Positions 8,780-20,684 of a stretch of DNA of 64,000 bases are shown one piece after another (within the stretch, counting starts at the first letter, position 1; every line of letters begins with the position of its first letter). The DNA is taken from positions 1-64,000 of the forward strand of contig CAZLMM010000021.1 of NCBI GenBank assembly GCA_964560495.1, given 5' to 3'. A program made the position numbers and the translations under genes. Source of the stretch: UBA5069 sp964560495. Lineage in GTDB: Bacteria > Chloroflexota > Anaerolineae > Caldilineales > Caldilineaceae. Below the pieces are notes generated by a model that saw only the letters and a list, made by a program, of their open reading frames with translations, was not told the DNA's origin and made no database searches.

Positions 8780-9709
8780 TCAGTCCACCATGGGCTTGTA
8801 ACCGAGCACGAGATACTCCCTCGATGGATGAAGGAAGCGAGCCGCTGCGGCCAGCCGTCGCACACGCTCCTGCAATGTCGTCAGGCAGGAATTGGTCAAG
8901 GCAAGGGAACGGCTGATGGCAGCAAAGGTCTCGTCACGACGTTCCAGATCAGCGCGCAGGGGGGCAACAAAAGGTTCGGTGAACTTATGATAGACGAAGT
9001 CAGCGACCCGCCACGCCAACCTTTGGCGCAGGGTGGCCCCCGGGCCGGGTGGAGGGGGCAACGGTGAGATTGAGGCGTGTGGCGGGATGACCGGCAGTTG
9101 GGGCAGGCTGGTAGTCACGGCCTCCAACATCACATCGATCCCTTCCCAATCCGCCATTGGGTTTGGCGCGCTTTGCACGCGTTCGAAACCAGCGTCCACC
9201 AAGAAGAACTCCATAAGTTGGCGATTGTAAGGACGCACATGGGTCGGGTCGCGCCAGAATTCATAAAATTGAACGATAGCTGACTCCGGGTTGGGCGTGG
9301 TGAAGAGGATCATCCCCCCCGGTCGCAGCGCGGCGAAAGAACTGTCCACAAGCGCAGCCACAGTCGGCGCATCCAGATGCTCCACCACGTTGGAGGAGAA
9401 GACCGCATCGAACTCTCCGGCGTGATCTTGCATCCAGGCGATTGCGTCGGCCTGGTGGGCCTCCAGCCCTTGCACGCGGCACCCCTGCACCATGCCGCTG
9501 TCCAGATCCACACCCACCGCACGATGGCCCGCCTGAATCAACATCTGCATGAATTCACCGTGGCCGCAACCCACATCAAGCACTCGCTCGAAGCCGTTGA
9601 GGTAGGGAAGATAAACGCGCAACACAGCCAGCAGCGCTTCTTCGCTGCTGTAGCTGCGTGCGCGAAGATATGCATAGTAGCGGTTCTCCAGGTTATCCAG
9701 TTGGGTCAT
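8780..9709 (-). CDS. Class I SAM-dependent methyltransferase
   Basis: The 309-residue protein has a typical SAM motif I, VLDVGCGHGEFM, near residues 43-54, motif II VGVDLDSGMV, and a following FDAVFSSNVVEHLD segment. The last 80 residues are helical and basic and are not a known domain; in WbdD-like chain-terminating enzymes such tails organise the complex, but no such similarity can be claimed here. It is followed directly by the GT-methyltransferase fusion (TGA-C-GTG). A separate promoter may lie upstream at about 9763. The role is probably O-methylation of a glycan sugar, inferred from location. Confidence 0.85.
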   Translation of the reverse strand: MTQLDNLENRYYAYLRARSYSSEEALLAVLRVYLPYLNGFERVLDVGCGHGEFMQMLIQAGHRAVGVDLDSGMVQGCRVQGLEAHQADAIAWMQDHAGEFDAVFSSNVVEHLDAPTVAALVDSSFAALRPGGMILFTTPNPESAIVQFYEFWRDPTHVRPYNRQLMEFFLVDAGFERVQSAPNPMADWEGIDVMLEAVTTSLPQLPVIPPHASISPLPPPPGPGATLRQRLAWRVADFVYHKFTEPFVAPLRADLERRDETFAAISRSLALTNSCLTTLQERVRRLAAAARFLHPSREYLVLGYKPMVD

Positions 9710-9762
9710 GTTCCTACAATAAGATTTGCTCGAAAACTGGTCATTGACAAAACTCTTTCTGG

Positions 9763-9768
9763 ATTATA
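9763..9768 (-). promoter_or_regulatory. Candidate -10 box upstream of methyltransferase gene
   Basis: On the minus strand this reads TATAAT, a perfect -10 hexamer, 54 nt above the ATG at 9709. No good -35 is present at 16-18 nt. It follows a candidate terminator (9807-9827), which supports a second transcription unit for the last three genes of the glycan locus. Confidence 0.28.
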
Positions 9769-9806
9769 TATCCGGTTAGCACTCTACGCGAAACTCCGCC
9801 TGTAAC

Positions 9807-9827
9807 GTCTGGTTGTGTTCACCAGAC
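9807..9827 (-). terminator. Hairpin after the ABC ATPase gene
   Basis: A perfect 7-bp stem (GTCTGGT/ACCAGAC) with a 7-nt loop sits 23 nt past the stop codon of the Wzt-like gene. No T-run follows. It may be a weak terminator or attenuator inside the glycan locus. Confidence 0.35.
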
Positions 9828-9849
9828 CGGGTGTCAGCCCCCAGATGAT

Positions 9850-11232
<1,383 letters not shown>

Positions 11233-11233
11233 C

Positions 11234-12094
11234 TCAAACCTCTTCTCCGAAGCGATGGCTGTACTTGCTGAAAAACCAATAGCCAAATCCGAGAATTGCA
11301 AAGGCTGTGATGGCTGTGCGCACAAAAAAGTCGAAATCCGTGCGATAGCCCCAATAGAGCAAATCGCGGTAGGTGGTGACGATGGAGGCCATGGGGTTCA
11401 GGATGTAGACCAGGCGCTGGATATTCAGCGTCACGCCCAGGATGGTGTAGCTGTCAGGCAGCACCTCGATGGGATAGACCACAGGCGTGAGGAAAAACCA
11501 GGCCAGCATGACCACATCCATCACCATCATAGTGTCGCGATAGAAGACGTTGAGCGTGCTGAGCACAAACGCCAGCCCCAGGATCAGCGCGGTGTGCAGC
11601 AGGATGACCACCGGCAGCAGCCAGATCCACGGACTGAAATGGGCGCGAAAGATCAACAACGCCACAAAGAGCACCACCAGCGACAAAAGAAAATTGACCA
11701 GGTTCGCCAGGACGCCAGACAGGGGCGCGGCTTCGCGCGGGAAATAAATCTTTGTCACCAGATTGGCGTTGGCCGTGATGGAGTTGATGCTGCCCATGAC
11801 GCCGGCGGAAAGGAAGTTCCAGGGCAGCAGGCCGCACAACACGAAGAGAGGATAATTCTCGATGGTGTTGTTGGGCAGGAAGACAGTGAACACCGCGGTG
11901 AAGACAAGCATCATCCCCAAGGGGTTGAGCAGGCTCCAGAAGAAACCTAACGCGGTGTTCTTGTAGCGCGCCTTTAGCTCGCGACCGGTCAGGTGATAGA
12001 CAGCGTTGCGATAGCGCCAAAGTTCAACAACGCGAACCGCCAGAGAAGGACGCTGGACAGCTGTGGTCACAGTCATACTGCCCTTGTCTCTCAT
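11234..12094 (-). CDS. ABC-2 type polysaccharide export permease (Wzm/TagG-like)
   Basis: This 286-residue membrane protein has six predicted transmembrane segments and the ABC2_membrane signature. The N-terminal amphipathic region reads LTGRELKARYKNTALGFFWSLLNP, characteristic of O-antigen and teichoic-acid permeases. It overlaps the upstream methyltransferase gene by 4 nt (ATGA), and the ATPase gene starts 1 nt after its stop. The three genes must be co-transcribed and probably translationally coupled. It would export an undecaprenyl-type lipid-linked glycan across the inner membrane together with the ATPase at 9850-11232. Confidence 0.92.
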   Translation of the reverse strand: MRDKGSMTVTTAVQRPSLAVRVVELWRYRNAVYHLTGRELKARYKNTALGFFWSLLNPLGMMLVFTAVFTVFLPNNTIENYPLFVLCGLLPWNFLSAGVMGSINSITANANLVTKIYFPREAAPLSGVLANLVNFLLSLVVLFVALLIFRAHFSPWIWLLPVVILLHTALILGLAFVLSTLNVFYRDTMMVMDVVMLAWFFLTPVVYPIEVLPDSYTILGVTLNIQRLVYILNPMASIVTTYRDLLYWGYRTDFDFFVRTAITAFAILGFGYWFFSKYSHRFGEEV

Positions 12095-12825
12095 TTTCTG
12101 AAGACGACGATCTGATAGTACGTCAAAGCGCGCAGATTGGGGAGCGATCTGTAAAGCCAGTCATCCAGGTCGCGCGCCAGGGCGAAGAAGAAGCCATGCT
12201 CGCGCCGAAACAAGTATTTGACCGCCAGTTGAAGGAGAAACATGCGACCGTAGATGACGCGATAGGCGCTGAACGCCTGTGCAAAAGCGGAGATCTCCTC
12301 TGGCCTGAGCGGATGTTCACCTGGGCTGCTGTTCTTGGGAATGCCCCAGCGCCCAACGAGAAATCTTCGCGCCAACATGAGCACGGGATTGCGAGCCGAG
12401 TTCTCGTGAAAGACCGCGCAGCCGCCCGGCTTGAGGACACGCGCCAACTCACGCCCCAGCAAAGCATGGTCGGCGGCGTGGTGCAAGACCATAGAGCCAA
12501 AGATGGCGTCGAATGCTGCATCCTCCACAGCAAGATTGTGCATGTCGCTGACAAAAGGATAGGTTGGGCGCGGCGCAGCTCGATCAGCGGCGATGGAAAC
12601 AATCGACTCCGCAAGATCGCAAGGGTGGACATACGCCCCCAATCGGGCGAAGTTGGCTGTCCAGACGCCTCCGCCGCAGCCGATATCGAGCACTTTCTGT
12701 CCTGCCAGGTGCACCCCGCCGAGCGCATCGACAATCATCTCATACTCGGCGGGGCTGTAAAACACATAATCAGGCGTCTTGGCGGCGACCTCGGCCCAGT
12801 GGAGCCTCTCACCCGGCAAGTGCAT
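12091..12825 (-). CDS. Class I SAM-dependent methyltransferase
   Basis: The 244-residue protein has VLDIGCGGGVWTANFARLG as the SAM loop and DAIFGSMVLHHAADH further on, a Methyltransf_11 pattern. I choose the ATG at 12825 because GGAG lies 8 nt upstream; the frame itself extends to a TTG at 12843. It ends in an ATGA overlap with the ABC permease gene. The close coupling to the exporter suggests it modifies the exported glycan or its lipid carrier, but the substrate cannot be read from sequence. Confidence 0.85.
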   Translation of the reverse strand: MHLPGERLHWAEVAAKTPDYVFYSPAEYEMIVDALGGVHLAGQKVLDIGCGGGVWTANFARLGAYVHPCDLAESIVSIAADRAAPRPTYPFVSDMHNLAVEDAAFDAIFGSMVLHHAADHALLGRELARVLKPGGCAVFHENSARNPVLMLARRFLVGRWGIPKNSSPGEHPLRPEEISAFAQAFSAYRVIYGRMFLLQLAVKYLFRREHGFFFALARDLDDWLYRSLPNLRALTYYQIVVFRK

Positions 12826-12849
12826 CCATCGACTCCGTCTCAAACGTAC

Positions 12850-14163
12850 CTATTCATCGTACTGAAGGTCCTGCCATTTGGCCCGCGCATAGTCCCGAAA
12901 CAGCGTGCCTGTTGCGGTGATGTTGCGTGTGGGTGTGTCGAACAGCGCGCCATAGGGGTTGAAGCCCCAGCCGTCATCCTGCAAGCTGTACCAGGCCCAG
13001 CGTTGCACCAGCCGACAGTCGTCAACGCCGCTCAGATTACAGTCCTTCGTGTTGCTGAAGTACTCGAAGCTCCAAATCATAAAATCCTGCACGACAGCAG
13101 GGTCCTCAAGCTCCACGTAGTTGGAACCGTAATAATTGATGCACTTCTGTCGTTCGACTGGTTCCTTGTTGGGACAAAGCGTGGGAAAGAGCACGCCATA
13201 TTCAGTGACGATCAGCGGTTTGTTCATATCGTCATTGTCCTTGATCCACTGACGCATGGCGCGAATCTGTTGGTCAAAAGTCGGCTTGTGAACGTGACGC
13301 CAATCCTCGCCGTAGTACGAACCGATGTCGCCGGCAATGCCCGGCGGTACAGCCATCGAATAGCAGACCCGCTCCGCCTGTTTGTTGGCATTGATCTCTT
13401 GCCGACAGAACTCGGAGCCGATGAAGTTGTGTACATTCCAGACGTCAACCGGCATCTTTTCACCGTACAGTTCTTGATACTTGGCCCAGACGATGTCCAG
13501 GTATTGTTGACGCATGGGCGTCATTTGCACTATGCCGGCAATCGCCACCTTCGCCGTCGGGTCTGCGGCCTTGATGATATGATAGATTTCATGATAAGCC
13601 ACAGGATAGAGGGTGGGCAGCATTTCGTCTTGATAGGTCTGGCAACAACCATCAATGCGGTCTGGCTCGTTGCCCACCAGCCAGGTCATCCCCGGATTCG
13701 CCTTCGCCGTTGCTTCGAGGGTCGCCTGATCGGGCCAGTAGGTGTAGGAGTGGGGTTCGACATAGGGACAGAGCGTGCGGTCGGCAGTTGTGCCGATGGG
13801 ACAGGTGAGATTCTGGTGCATGCGTACTGTGGGCATGTATTCAATTCCACCTGGTCGTAGTGGGTTTGGAGTCACGCGCCAATCGACATACCAACCGGCT
13901 TGAAGACTGCGTATCTCAGGAAAGTCGGTGATTTTGAAGATGCCTACACCATAGCCAAGTCGGTCGGCCATCTGTGGAGTGTAGTCATTCATCACCAGGG
14001 GCAGGTGAAACGATGTCGTCTCCTGCGGCGCAGTGTCGGACGCGGCGTCCTGGGCTGAGGCTACTTGCGGGGAGAATGCCGCGCATACGACAATCGCCAG
14101 GCCAACAAACAGCACGCGCAAAGAGGATGGGGCGAGCGGGGAAATGTGTTCGAGAATTTTCAT
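12850..14163 (-). CDS. Secreted glycoside hydrolase-like (clan A type) protein
   Basis: The open frame reaches 14418, but the ATG at 14163 gives a clean signal peptide (hydrophobic stretch from RVLFVGLAIVVCAAF to the ASA cut site) and has TTGGAG 6 nt upstream. The mature 437-residue product resembles clan A (TIM barrel) glycosidases: a NEPD motif where the acid/base Glu sits at the end of strand 4, and VTEYG where the nucleophile Glu sits at the end of strand 7. Many cysteines suggest disulfides. I cannot assign a GH family. In a glycan export locus it could trim or release the polymer outside the cell. Confidence 0.7.
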   Translation of the reverse strand: MKILEHISPLAPSSLRVLFVGLAIVVCAAFSPQVASAQDAASDTAPQETTSFHLPLVMNDYTPQMADRLGYGVGIFKITDFPEIRSLQAGWYVDWRVTPNPLRPGGIEYMPTVRMHQNLTCPIGTTADRTLCPYVEPHSYTYWPDQATLEATAKANPGMTWLVGNEPDRIDGCCQTYQDEMLPTLYPVAYHEIYHIIKAADPTAKVAIAGIVQMTPMRQQYLDIVWAKYQELYGEKMPVDVWNVHNFIGSEFCRQEINANKQAERVCYSMAVPPGIAGDIGSYYGEDWRHVHKPTFDQQIRAMRQWIKDNDDMNKPLIVTEYGVLFPTLCPNKEPVERQKCINYYGSNYVELEDPAVVQDFMIWSFEYFSNTKDCNLSGVDDCRLVQRWAWYSLQDDGWGFNPYGALFDTPTRNITATGTLFRDYARAKWQDLQYDE

Positions 14164-14179
14164 CTGTGACTCCAAGAAA

Positions 14180-15490
<1,311 letters not shown>

Positions 15491-15552
15491 TCCGCCATTG
15501 TAGCCGATCAGCCGACGAAATCGCCAATGCAACAAAGAAATCAGCGCGCTTT

Positions 15553-16989
15553 TCAGCCAACCAGAGCCTGGCGCAACGAGGCCAGATCACGCCGACCGAC
15601 CCCGCCAACCAACCATGCCAGCAGCCCATAGAGCGCCGCGCCCACACTCACCGCCCACCAGGGAGTCTCCTGGAGCCGCCAGATCGCTGCGGCGACAGCC
15701 AGCGCAGCGATCAACATGAGCAGCAGGGTTGTGACAGATGACGCGTTGAGTGTGCCCACATGCCAGGCGCCGACGCAAACGCCGGCAATGCCGGCCAACA
15801 CCACGCCCCAAGCGGCGCCAGCAATGCCAACCCACAGGATCAGGGGCGGAAGTGCAGCCACGACAACGCCCAACTGCGTCAGCGCGACCATCAGGCCTGT
15901 CCGCGGTTGTCGCTGTACGAACAGGATGGCGATGAAATAGCTTTCCAGCAGATAGAGAGGGGCAGACCAGATCAGGATCCTCAGCACAGCAGAGGCCGCC
16001 ACGAAGTCGTCGCCAAAAAACAGCAACATGATCTCCGTTGCCAGGCCGGCGGCGACGGCCGCTGCCCACAGCGCAGCCGCCCAACCCAGACGTAGGGCCA
16101 TTCCTTGCAAAAGCAGGAAGCGATCTCTCTGCCCTTGATGGAGCCGGCTCAGTGTGGGGTAGAGGGCGCGCCAGTAACTCTGCGCCAACTTGATAAGGAC
16201 GCGCACCAGGCTGTTGGCCGCTGCGTAGGCGCCCGTTGTAAGGGGACCGGCCAGAAAACTTACGAGCAAGAGATCGGCGCGCTGCTGCAAAACATCGGTG
16301 AGAGAGAGTCCTAAGAATGGCAGGGATTTGCGCATCAGCCCGCTGATGGTCCAGTCAGGGCGCGACTGGGGTGCTGGCCAGAGGTGCGCAGACCTAGCCA
16401 CAACAACGCTCGCCAGGGCCATCACAACCTGCACTCCCGCCATGACAACCATCAGATGAATCAGTTGGCCGCCAGCCAGCAAGACGAACGCGCTGGCGGT
16501 AAAGAGGAGGACATTGGCGGCGACCTCGATGGCCATCACCAGCGGCATACGCTCGCAGGCTTCGCACAAGGTCTCGCTGGCGGACATCACTGCATAGAAG
16601 GGCAGGGTGACGCCGCCAATCAACAACAGACGCCCCATCTCTGTGGGCAACCATGGCGTCGCGACGACGATAGCCAGCCAGATGGCCCCACCCAAAGAAG
16701 TCTGGATGATGAGGGCGGCGCGATAACCAGCCAGTCGATGATGGGGCGTCTGCGCCAGGTCGCGAGGCAGCAGCGAGGGCAATCCCCACTCGCAGATAAC
16801 CTGGAAGAGGTGAATATACGCTACCGTAGCGGCGTAGAATCCCAGCGCCGCCACCCCCAAAGATTGGGCGACCAGCAATTGCAGCGCAAAGCTCAAGCCG
16901 ATGCGAAAAAGGCTGGCGGCGCCCAGCGCGCTGACGTTTACGGCGACACGTTGGCCGATCTTCGAGCGACCGGCAGGTTGACCGCTCAT
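15553..16989 (-). CDS. Oligosaccharide flippase, Wzx/MATE-like
   Basis: This 478-residue protein has about 12-14 predicted membrane segments and the Polysacc_synt/MOP superfamily layout, including the N-terminal LGVAALGFYAATVAYIHLFQ and the central QRADLLLVSFLAGPLTTGAYAAANSLVRV. The start is the ATG at 16989, which overlaps the stop of the upstream gene by 4 nt; the longer frame to 17103 would lie inside that gene. Wzx proteins flip undecaprenyl-linked oligosaccharides. Having a flippase and a Wzm/Wzt exporter in one locus is unusual, since they normally belong to different assembly routes. Confidence 0.88.
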   Translation of the reverse strand: MSGQPAGRSKIGQRVAVNVSALGAASLFRIGLSFALQLLVAQSLGVAALGFYAATVAYIHLFQVICEWGLPSLLPRDLAQTPHHRLAGYRAALIIQTSLGGAIWLAIVVATPWLPTEMGRLLLIGGVTLPFYAVMSASETLCEACERMPLVMAIEVAANVLLFTASAFVLLAGGQLIHLMVVMAGVQVVMALASVVVARSAHLWPAPQSRPDWTISGLMRKSLPFLGLSLTDVLQQRADLLLVSFLAGPLTTGAYAAANSLVRVLIKLAQSYWRALYPTLSRLHQGQRDRFLLLQGMALRLGWAAALWAAAVAAGLATEIMLLFFGDDFVAASAVLRILIWSAPLYLLESYFIAILFVQRQPRTGLMVALTQLGVVVAALPPLILWVGIAGAAWGVVLAGIAGVCVGAWHVGTLNASSVTTLLLMLIAALAVAAAIWRLQETPWWAVSVGAALYGLLAWLVGGVGRRDLASLRQALVG

Positions 16990-17525
16990 CGGCGCTCGAC
17001 GCGCCCGCTCAATAGGAAGCGGCGCAACTGCGGCCACCTGTACAGACGATGCCGCCAGACAAATACCGCCAGGGCGAGCACTCCACCCAGCTCCCACGTC
17101 CACAGCTCACGCCGTCGGGTGAAGGCTATCCAGTAGGCCCAACCGATCTTTTCCTGCTCGGAGCCGCGCTTGCCCCACACGTGAAACTTCCAGCCCTGCA
17201 AGGGCCAGTAAAAGGTGGCCGGAAAATACCACAAACGATCCAGAAGCGCATGTCCGATGATGCACGCGGCATAGATGCGCTCTCGGCGCCCCAACTGTAG
17301 CGCAACTGTCATGACAGCCAGATAAGCGATGAGCGTGTGGGCGAAGAGCACAGCCGACTTGTGGCGCTCGTAGAAATAGAGCCAGGCCAGAGGCTTATCC
17401 ACCAGGTCACTGGCCATGGCGGCCAAGGCTGCCAGACGATAGTCCAGGTCGGGCGCAACCCCCAGCTCATCCTGCGCCACACTCAACGCAAGCCAGGTGT
17501 ACGCGACATGAGATGGCGGCAGCAT
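16986..17525 (-). CDS. YdjM-like membrane-bound metal-dependent hydrolase (putative)
   Basis: The protein of about 179 residues has the conserved histidine/aspartate pattern of the YdjM/LexA-binding inner-membrane hydrolase family: SHVAYTWLA at the start, AAMASDLVDKPLAW, AHTLIAY and GHALLDRLWYFPA, between several hydrophobic helices. The family is related to zinc-dependent phospholipase C folds, but few members have known substrates. I use the ATG at 17525; a GTG at 17534 is possible. It overlaps the flippase gene by 4 nt, so it belongs to the same operon. It might act on lipid carriers, which is inference. Confidence 0.65.
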   Translation of the reverse strand: MLPPSHVAYTWLALSVAQDELGVAPDLDYRLAALAAMASDLVDKPLAWLYFYERHKSAVLFAHTLIAYLAVMTVALQLGRRERIYAACIIGHALLDRLWYFPATFYWPLQGWKFHVWGKRGSEQEKIGWAYWIAFTRRRELWTWELGGVLALAVFVWRHRLYRWPQLRRFLLSGRVERR

Positions 17526-17603
17526 CAGGGCCACACGTCCTGGGGTGATGTGCAGGTCAGGAACATGGTCTCATCGTCCATCCAGGAAATACACGAATCA
17601 TCG

Positions 17604-18299
17604 TCATGAGAGCGCATCTGTCAGCCCCTGACTCGCCAGAGCCTGACGCAACGCTGCGATATTCTCGCCGGGCGTCGCCTTGTTGTTGAAGACGGCGCTG
17701 CCCGCCACGATATTGTTGACGCCGGCGCGCACCACATCGTCGATATTGTGGGGATAGATCCCGCCATCCACCTGAAGGTCGCAGGTGGGGTTGAGTTCTT
17801 CTTGCAGACGGCGCATGCGGCGCAGCTTGCTGGTCGTCGTCTCGATGAATTTCTGTCCGCCAAAACCTGGATTCACGCTCATGACCAGGATGAGATCGAC
17901 GAAAGGAAGAATCTCGCGCACGGCTTCGATGCTGGTGGATGGATTGAGGGCCACGCCAGCCCCACAGCCCAGGCCCACGATTGTCTGAATGGTGCGGTGG
18001 AGATGGCGGCACGCCTCCACATGCACGGTGATGTTCTGCGCGCCGGCTGCGACGAACTCACCAAGATAGGGATCCGGGTCAGCCACCATCAGATGGACAT
18101 CAAGGGGCAGGCTCACAGCGGCGTGCACGGCCCGCACCACCAACGGGCCGAAGGTGATGTTGGGCGCAAAGACGCCATCCATAACATCCAGGTGAATGGC
18201 GTCCGCCCCTCCCGCTTCAGCCGCCCGCACAGATTCAGCCAAATGGCCGAAGTCGATTGTCAGGATCGATGGCGAAATCTTGAGTGTTCGTTGTCCCAT
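17604..18299 (-). CDS. rpe: Ribulose-phosphate 3-epimerase
   Basis: The 231-residue TIM-barrel enzyme interconverts ribulose 5-phosphate and xylulose 5-phosphate. Family motifs are all present: ISPSILTIDFGHL, IHLDVMDGVFAPNITFGP, DVHLMV, ILVMSVNPGFGGQKFI and LQVDGGI, which include the metal-binding His/Asp residues and the phosphate loop. The frame extends to 18368, but the ATG at 18299 gives the usual N-terminus and length. It is first in line with the glycan genes, 78 nt before the YdjM-like gene, so it may be co-transcribed with them. Its role is in the pentose phosphate or Calvin-type pathways. Confidence 0.95.
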   Translation of the reverse strand: MGQRTLKISPSILTIDFGHLAESVRAAEAGGADAIHLDVMDGVFAPNITFGPLVVRAVHAAVSLPLDVHLMVADPDPYLGEFVAAGAQNITVHVEACRHLHRTIQTIVGLGCGAGVALNPSTSIEAVREILPFVDLILVMSVNPGFGGQKFIETTTSKLRRMRRLQEELNPTCDLQVDGGIYPHNIDDVVRAGVNNIVAGSAVFNNKATPGENIAALRQALASQGLTDALS

Positions 18300-18397
18300 A
18301 ATGGTCTTCACTTTCAGCGCGCTTTTCAACAGCGCAGGCGCAACCGGGGGCGTCTCCACCTGCATCATATCACAAGGGCGTCTGGCAGACGCGTTGT

Positions 18398-19174
18398 CTA
18401 TGCGTGGCGGCGCAAAAAATCGTCCATGATCTGCGCCACCTCATTGGGTTGGCGAAAAAGGAGCGCATGTGTCTGGCGCGGAACGAGGCGCAGCTCGGCG
18501 CTGGGCAGAGCGGCGGTCATGCTGCGCGCGATGGAAACCGGAAAGAATTCATCGTGGTCGCCGTGGATGATGCACACGGGCAGGTCGAAATCGCGGAAGG
18601 CAGAAAGGGGCAGATCAATGGCGCTGGCGGGCGTGAGGCCGCGAAAACCTGGGAGCAGGGTCCCGTCGAAATAGCCCTCTCCCTGGAAGGGGTCGTGGAG
18701 ACGCGCCGTGGCCTGCAACCAGGTGCGGCTGGCCTCGAAACGTTCGGGTGTTAGCGGGTTCGCCGCGCCGGTGCGCCGTGGATCGGTGCTGTGGGTGGCG
18801 CTGACCAGCGTCAGCGTCGCTGGCTGGGCCAATTTCTCGGCAACGATCAGTTGAGCGATCATGCCGCCGCTGCTGCACCCGGCCAGGTGGCCTGCCTCTG
18901 CGCCAACCATATGCATCAATTCAGCGATCTGGCCAGCGATGAGCGTGTGGTCATAGCCGGCAGGGTGTCCCAGGGAGCGCCCGTGCCCGGGGAGGTCTGG
19001 CAGAAGGATACGGAAGCGCTGATTGAGCACCGACAAAAGGGCGCCCCAGGCCGCGCGCCCGGTGCTCATGAAATTGTGGAGCAGCGTCAAAAATGGGGCA
19101 TCTTTGGCGGCTGGCCCGACAGTGTCCAACAACTCATAAGCGATGACGCCTGTAGCAGTGGCAACCTGAAACAT
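18398..19174 (-). CDS. Alpha/beta-fold hydrolase
   Basis: The 258-residue protein has the alpha/beta hydrolase pattern: LLPDLPGHGRS, the nucleophile elbow GCSSGGM with the serine, the acid in HGDHDEFFPV and the catalytic histidine in RQTHALLF. The oxyanion region is LLHNFMST, where HG is replaced by HN. Members include esterases, haloperoxidase-like and ring-cleavage hydrolases, so the substrate is unknown. It lies on the minus strand between the site-2 protease gene and rpe, with short gaps on both sides. Confidence 0.88.
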   Translation of the reverse strand: MFQVATATGVIAYELLDTVGPAAKDAPFLTLLHNFMSTGRAAWGALLSVLNQRFRILLPDLPGHGRSLGHPAGYDHTLIAGQIAELMHMVGAEAGHLAGCSSGGMIAQLIVAEKLAQPATLTLVSATHSTDPRRTGAANPLTPERFEASRTWLQATARLHDPFQGEGYFDGTLLPGFRGLTPASAIDLPLSAFRDFDLPVCIIHGDHDEFFPVSIARSMTAALPSAELRLVPRQTHALLFRQPNEVAQIMDDFLRRHA

Positions 19175-19183
19175 TACGAAGGA

Positions 19184-20356
19184 CTATACCATCTGTTGAC
19201 CCGTAGGCGTGGGATTCTGCGGAGTGCGATCCATGGTCGCGCTCAACACTTGGAAGACTTCCGAAATGTCTTCCAAATTGATCAGCGCCACGAATTCGCC
19301 ATCCTCTTGGACAACCGCAACACGGCTACCGCTGCGAGCCATCTGCTCCCACACCACGGCCAGATTGGTGTCGTGCTCCACCATGGGCAATTGACTCGCT
19401 GGCAGCATCACATCCACAACGCGGCCTTCCGGACCTATAGTGCGCAGCGCCTCGACCAGCCGCGGGCGCGTCACCACCCCAACGAAACGGTTGCCCAGGT
19501 CGAAGACTGGAAAGTCAACCTGATAGGATGTCATGATGAGCTGGATCACGCGCTCCAGTCGCTCGCTTGTATAGAGGCGCGCGCTTTCTTGATTCACCGC
19601 ACTGCCCACGCGCACTGTGCGCAACACTGTCTTGTTCTCCACAGCTTCGCGTTCGGCGCCGCCGCCTACATAGACAAAGAATGCCACCAACAACATGAGG
19701 ATGTTACCCGACAGAATGCCCCAGATCGCTAAAGGAATCGCCAACAGCCGGCCCACCATCACGGCGATGCGTGTGGCGCGCACATAGGGGGTGGTCAGGG
19801 CAAGCAACGCACGCAGGACCCGCCCGCCATCCATGGGAAAAGCAGGCAACAAATTGAAGAGCGCCAGCATCAGGTTCATCCCCACCAGATAGACCAACAG
19901 GTTCGTGACGCCGGGTGTGCGCACGCGATCCAACATCTCGTTCAGTTGAAAGAAGTTTACGCCCCGCACGCCTTCGATCTGGCTTCCCACCATGACAAGT
20001 GGTGTGAGCAGAACGACAAGAAGAACATTGACAAGGGGACCAGCCAGAGCAATCGCCAACTCTTGCGTCGGTTTTTCGGGCATGCGCTCCAGGTTCGCCA
20101 GGCCGCCGATGGGCAGCAGGACGATGGTGGGCACTTTGATGCCATAGCGTTTGGCTGCGATGGCGTGACCGAATTCGTGTAAGGTGACGCAAACGAAGAG
20201 CAGGACGATGACGAGCATACCGTAGAGCATACCAAAGAGCGGGCTGGACGCGCTGACCCCAAAGGCGAACGCGCCCCAAATGAGAATCAAAGCAAAGGAC
20301 CAGTGCACTTTCAGTTCAGTGCCGGCAACTTTGAGAAGCGTAATCGAAGCACCCAC
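19184..20356 (-). CDS. Site-2 protease family metalloprotease with CBS domain pair
   Basis: The 390-residue membrane protein has the M50 zinc site HEFGH at about 60-64 and the second motif NLLPAFPMDGG further on, with four to six membrane helices. The C-terminal third holds two CBS motifs (LERVIQLIMTSYQVDFPVFD and VWEQMARSGSRVAVVQEDG). This is the SpoIVFB/Rv-type S2P-CBS arrangement, in which the CBS pair may sense adenine nucleotides. I place the start at the GTG 20356, preceded by AAAGGTG; the frame extends to a TTG at 20383. The protease would cleave membrane-bound regulators; its target is not evident. Confidence 0.92.
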   Translation of the reverse strand: MGASITLLKVAGTELKVHWSFALILIWGAFAFGVSASSPLFGMLYGMLVIVLLFVCVTLHEFGHAIAAKRYGIKVPTIVLLPIGGLANLERMPEKPTQELAIALAGPLVNVLLVVLLTPLVMVGSQIEGVRGVNFFQLNEMLDRVRTPGVTNLLVYLVGMNLMLALFNLLPAFPMDGGRVLRALLALTTPYVRATRIAVMVGRLLAIPLAIWGILSGNILMLLVAFFVYVGGGAEREAVENKTVLRTVRVGSAVNQESARLYTSERLERVIQLIMTSYQVDFPVFDLGNRFVGVVTRPRLVEALRTIGPEGRVVDVMLPASQLPMVEHDTNLAVVWEQMARSGSRVAVVQEDGEFVALINLEDISEVFQVLSATMDRTPQNPTPTGQQMV

Positions 20357-20684
20357 ATCGCACCTTTTACTGCGAAAAGCCAAATCTGTGTAGTTCCATC
20401 ATATTGTGGATTGGCTGAAAACAAAAATCGGTCAGGCGGGCTACACACCCACATGACCGATAGAGAGCGAGCAAGTCCAAAAGTCTGGCATTGTCACCCA
20501 GTGGGCCTTCCGCTGAGGAGGCGCATGAGCGGCGGCGGTGGACGGTCGCACCCTGTTACAATTGACCTCGTCGCCGTTGACGCCCCTGCCGCAAACCACT
20601 GGTCTCTCAATTGGCTGCTCATGCCGCTACCGTCACGAGTCACGCATGAATTGTCAATCTGGCGAGCAACTATACTTCGCTCTG
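20357..20684. other. Intergenic region between S2P gene and palindromic repeat
   Basis: These 328 bases lie between two minus-strand genes and should contain the promoter of the S2P gene. A plus-strand open frame from 20454 to 20689 has an ATG but no recognisable ribosome site or protein family, so I leave it unannotated. No tRNA-like or riboswitch-like fold was noticed. Confidence 0.35.

Noticed and set aside
9753..9782. Plus-strand promoter-like TTGACA with TATATC 17 nt later
   Set aside because: It points into the 3' end of the minus-strand ABC gene and has no plus-strand gene to serve; likely chance in an AT-rich gap.
12196..13860. 554-residue plus-strand open frame across the methyltransferase and glycosidase-like genes
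   Set aside because: It spans two real minus-strand genes with signal peptide, SAM motif and coupled ends; no recognisable protein.
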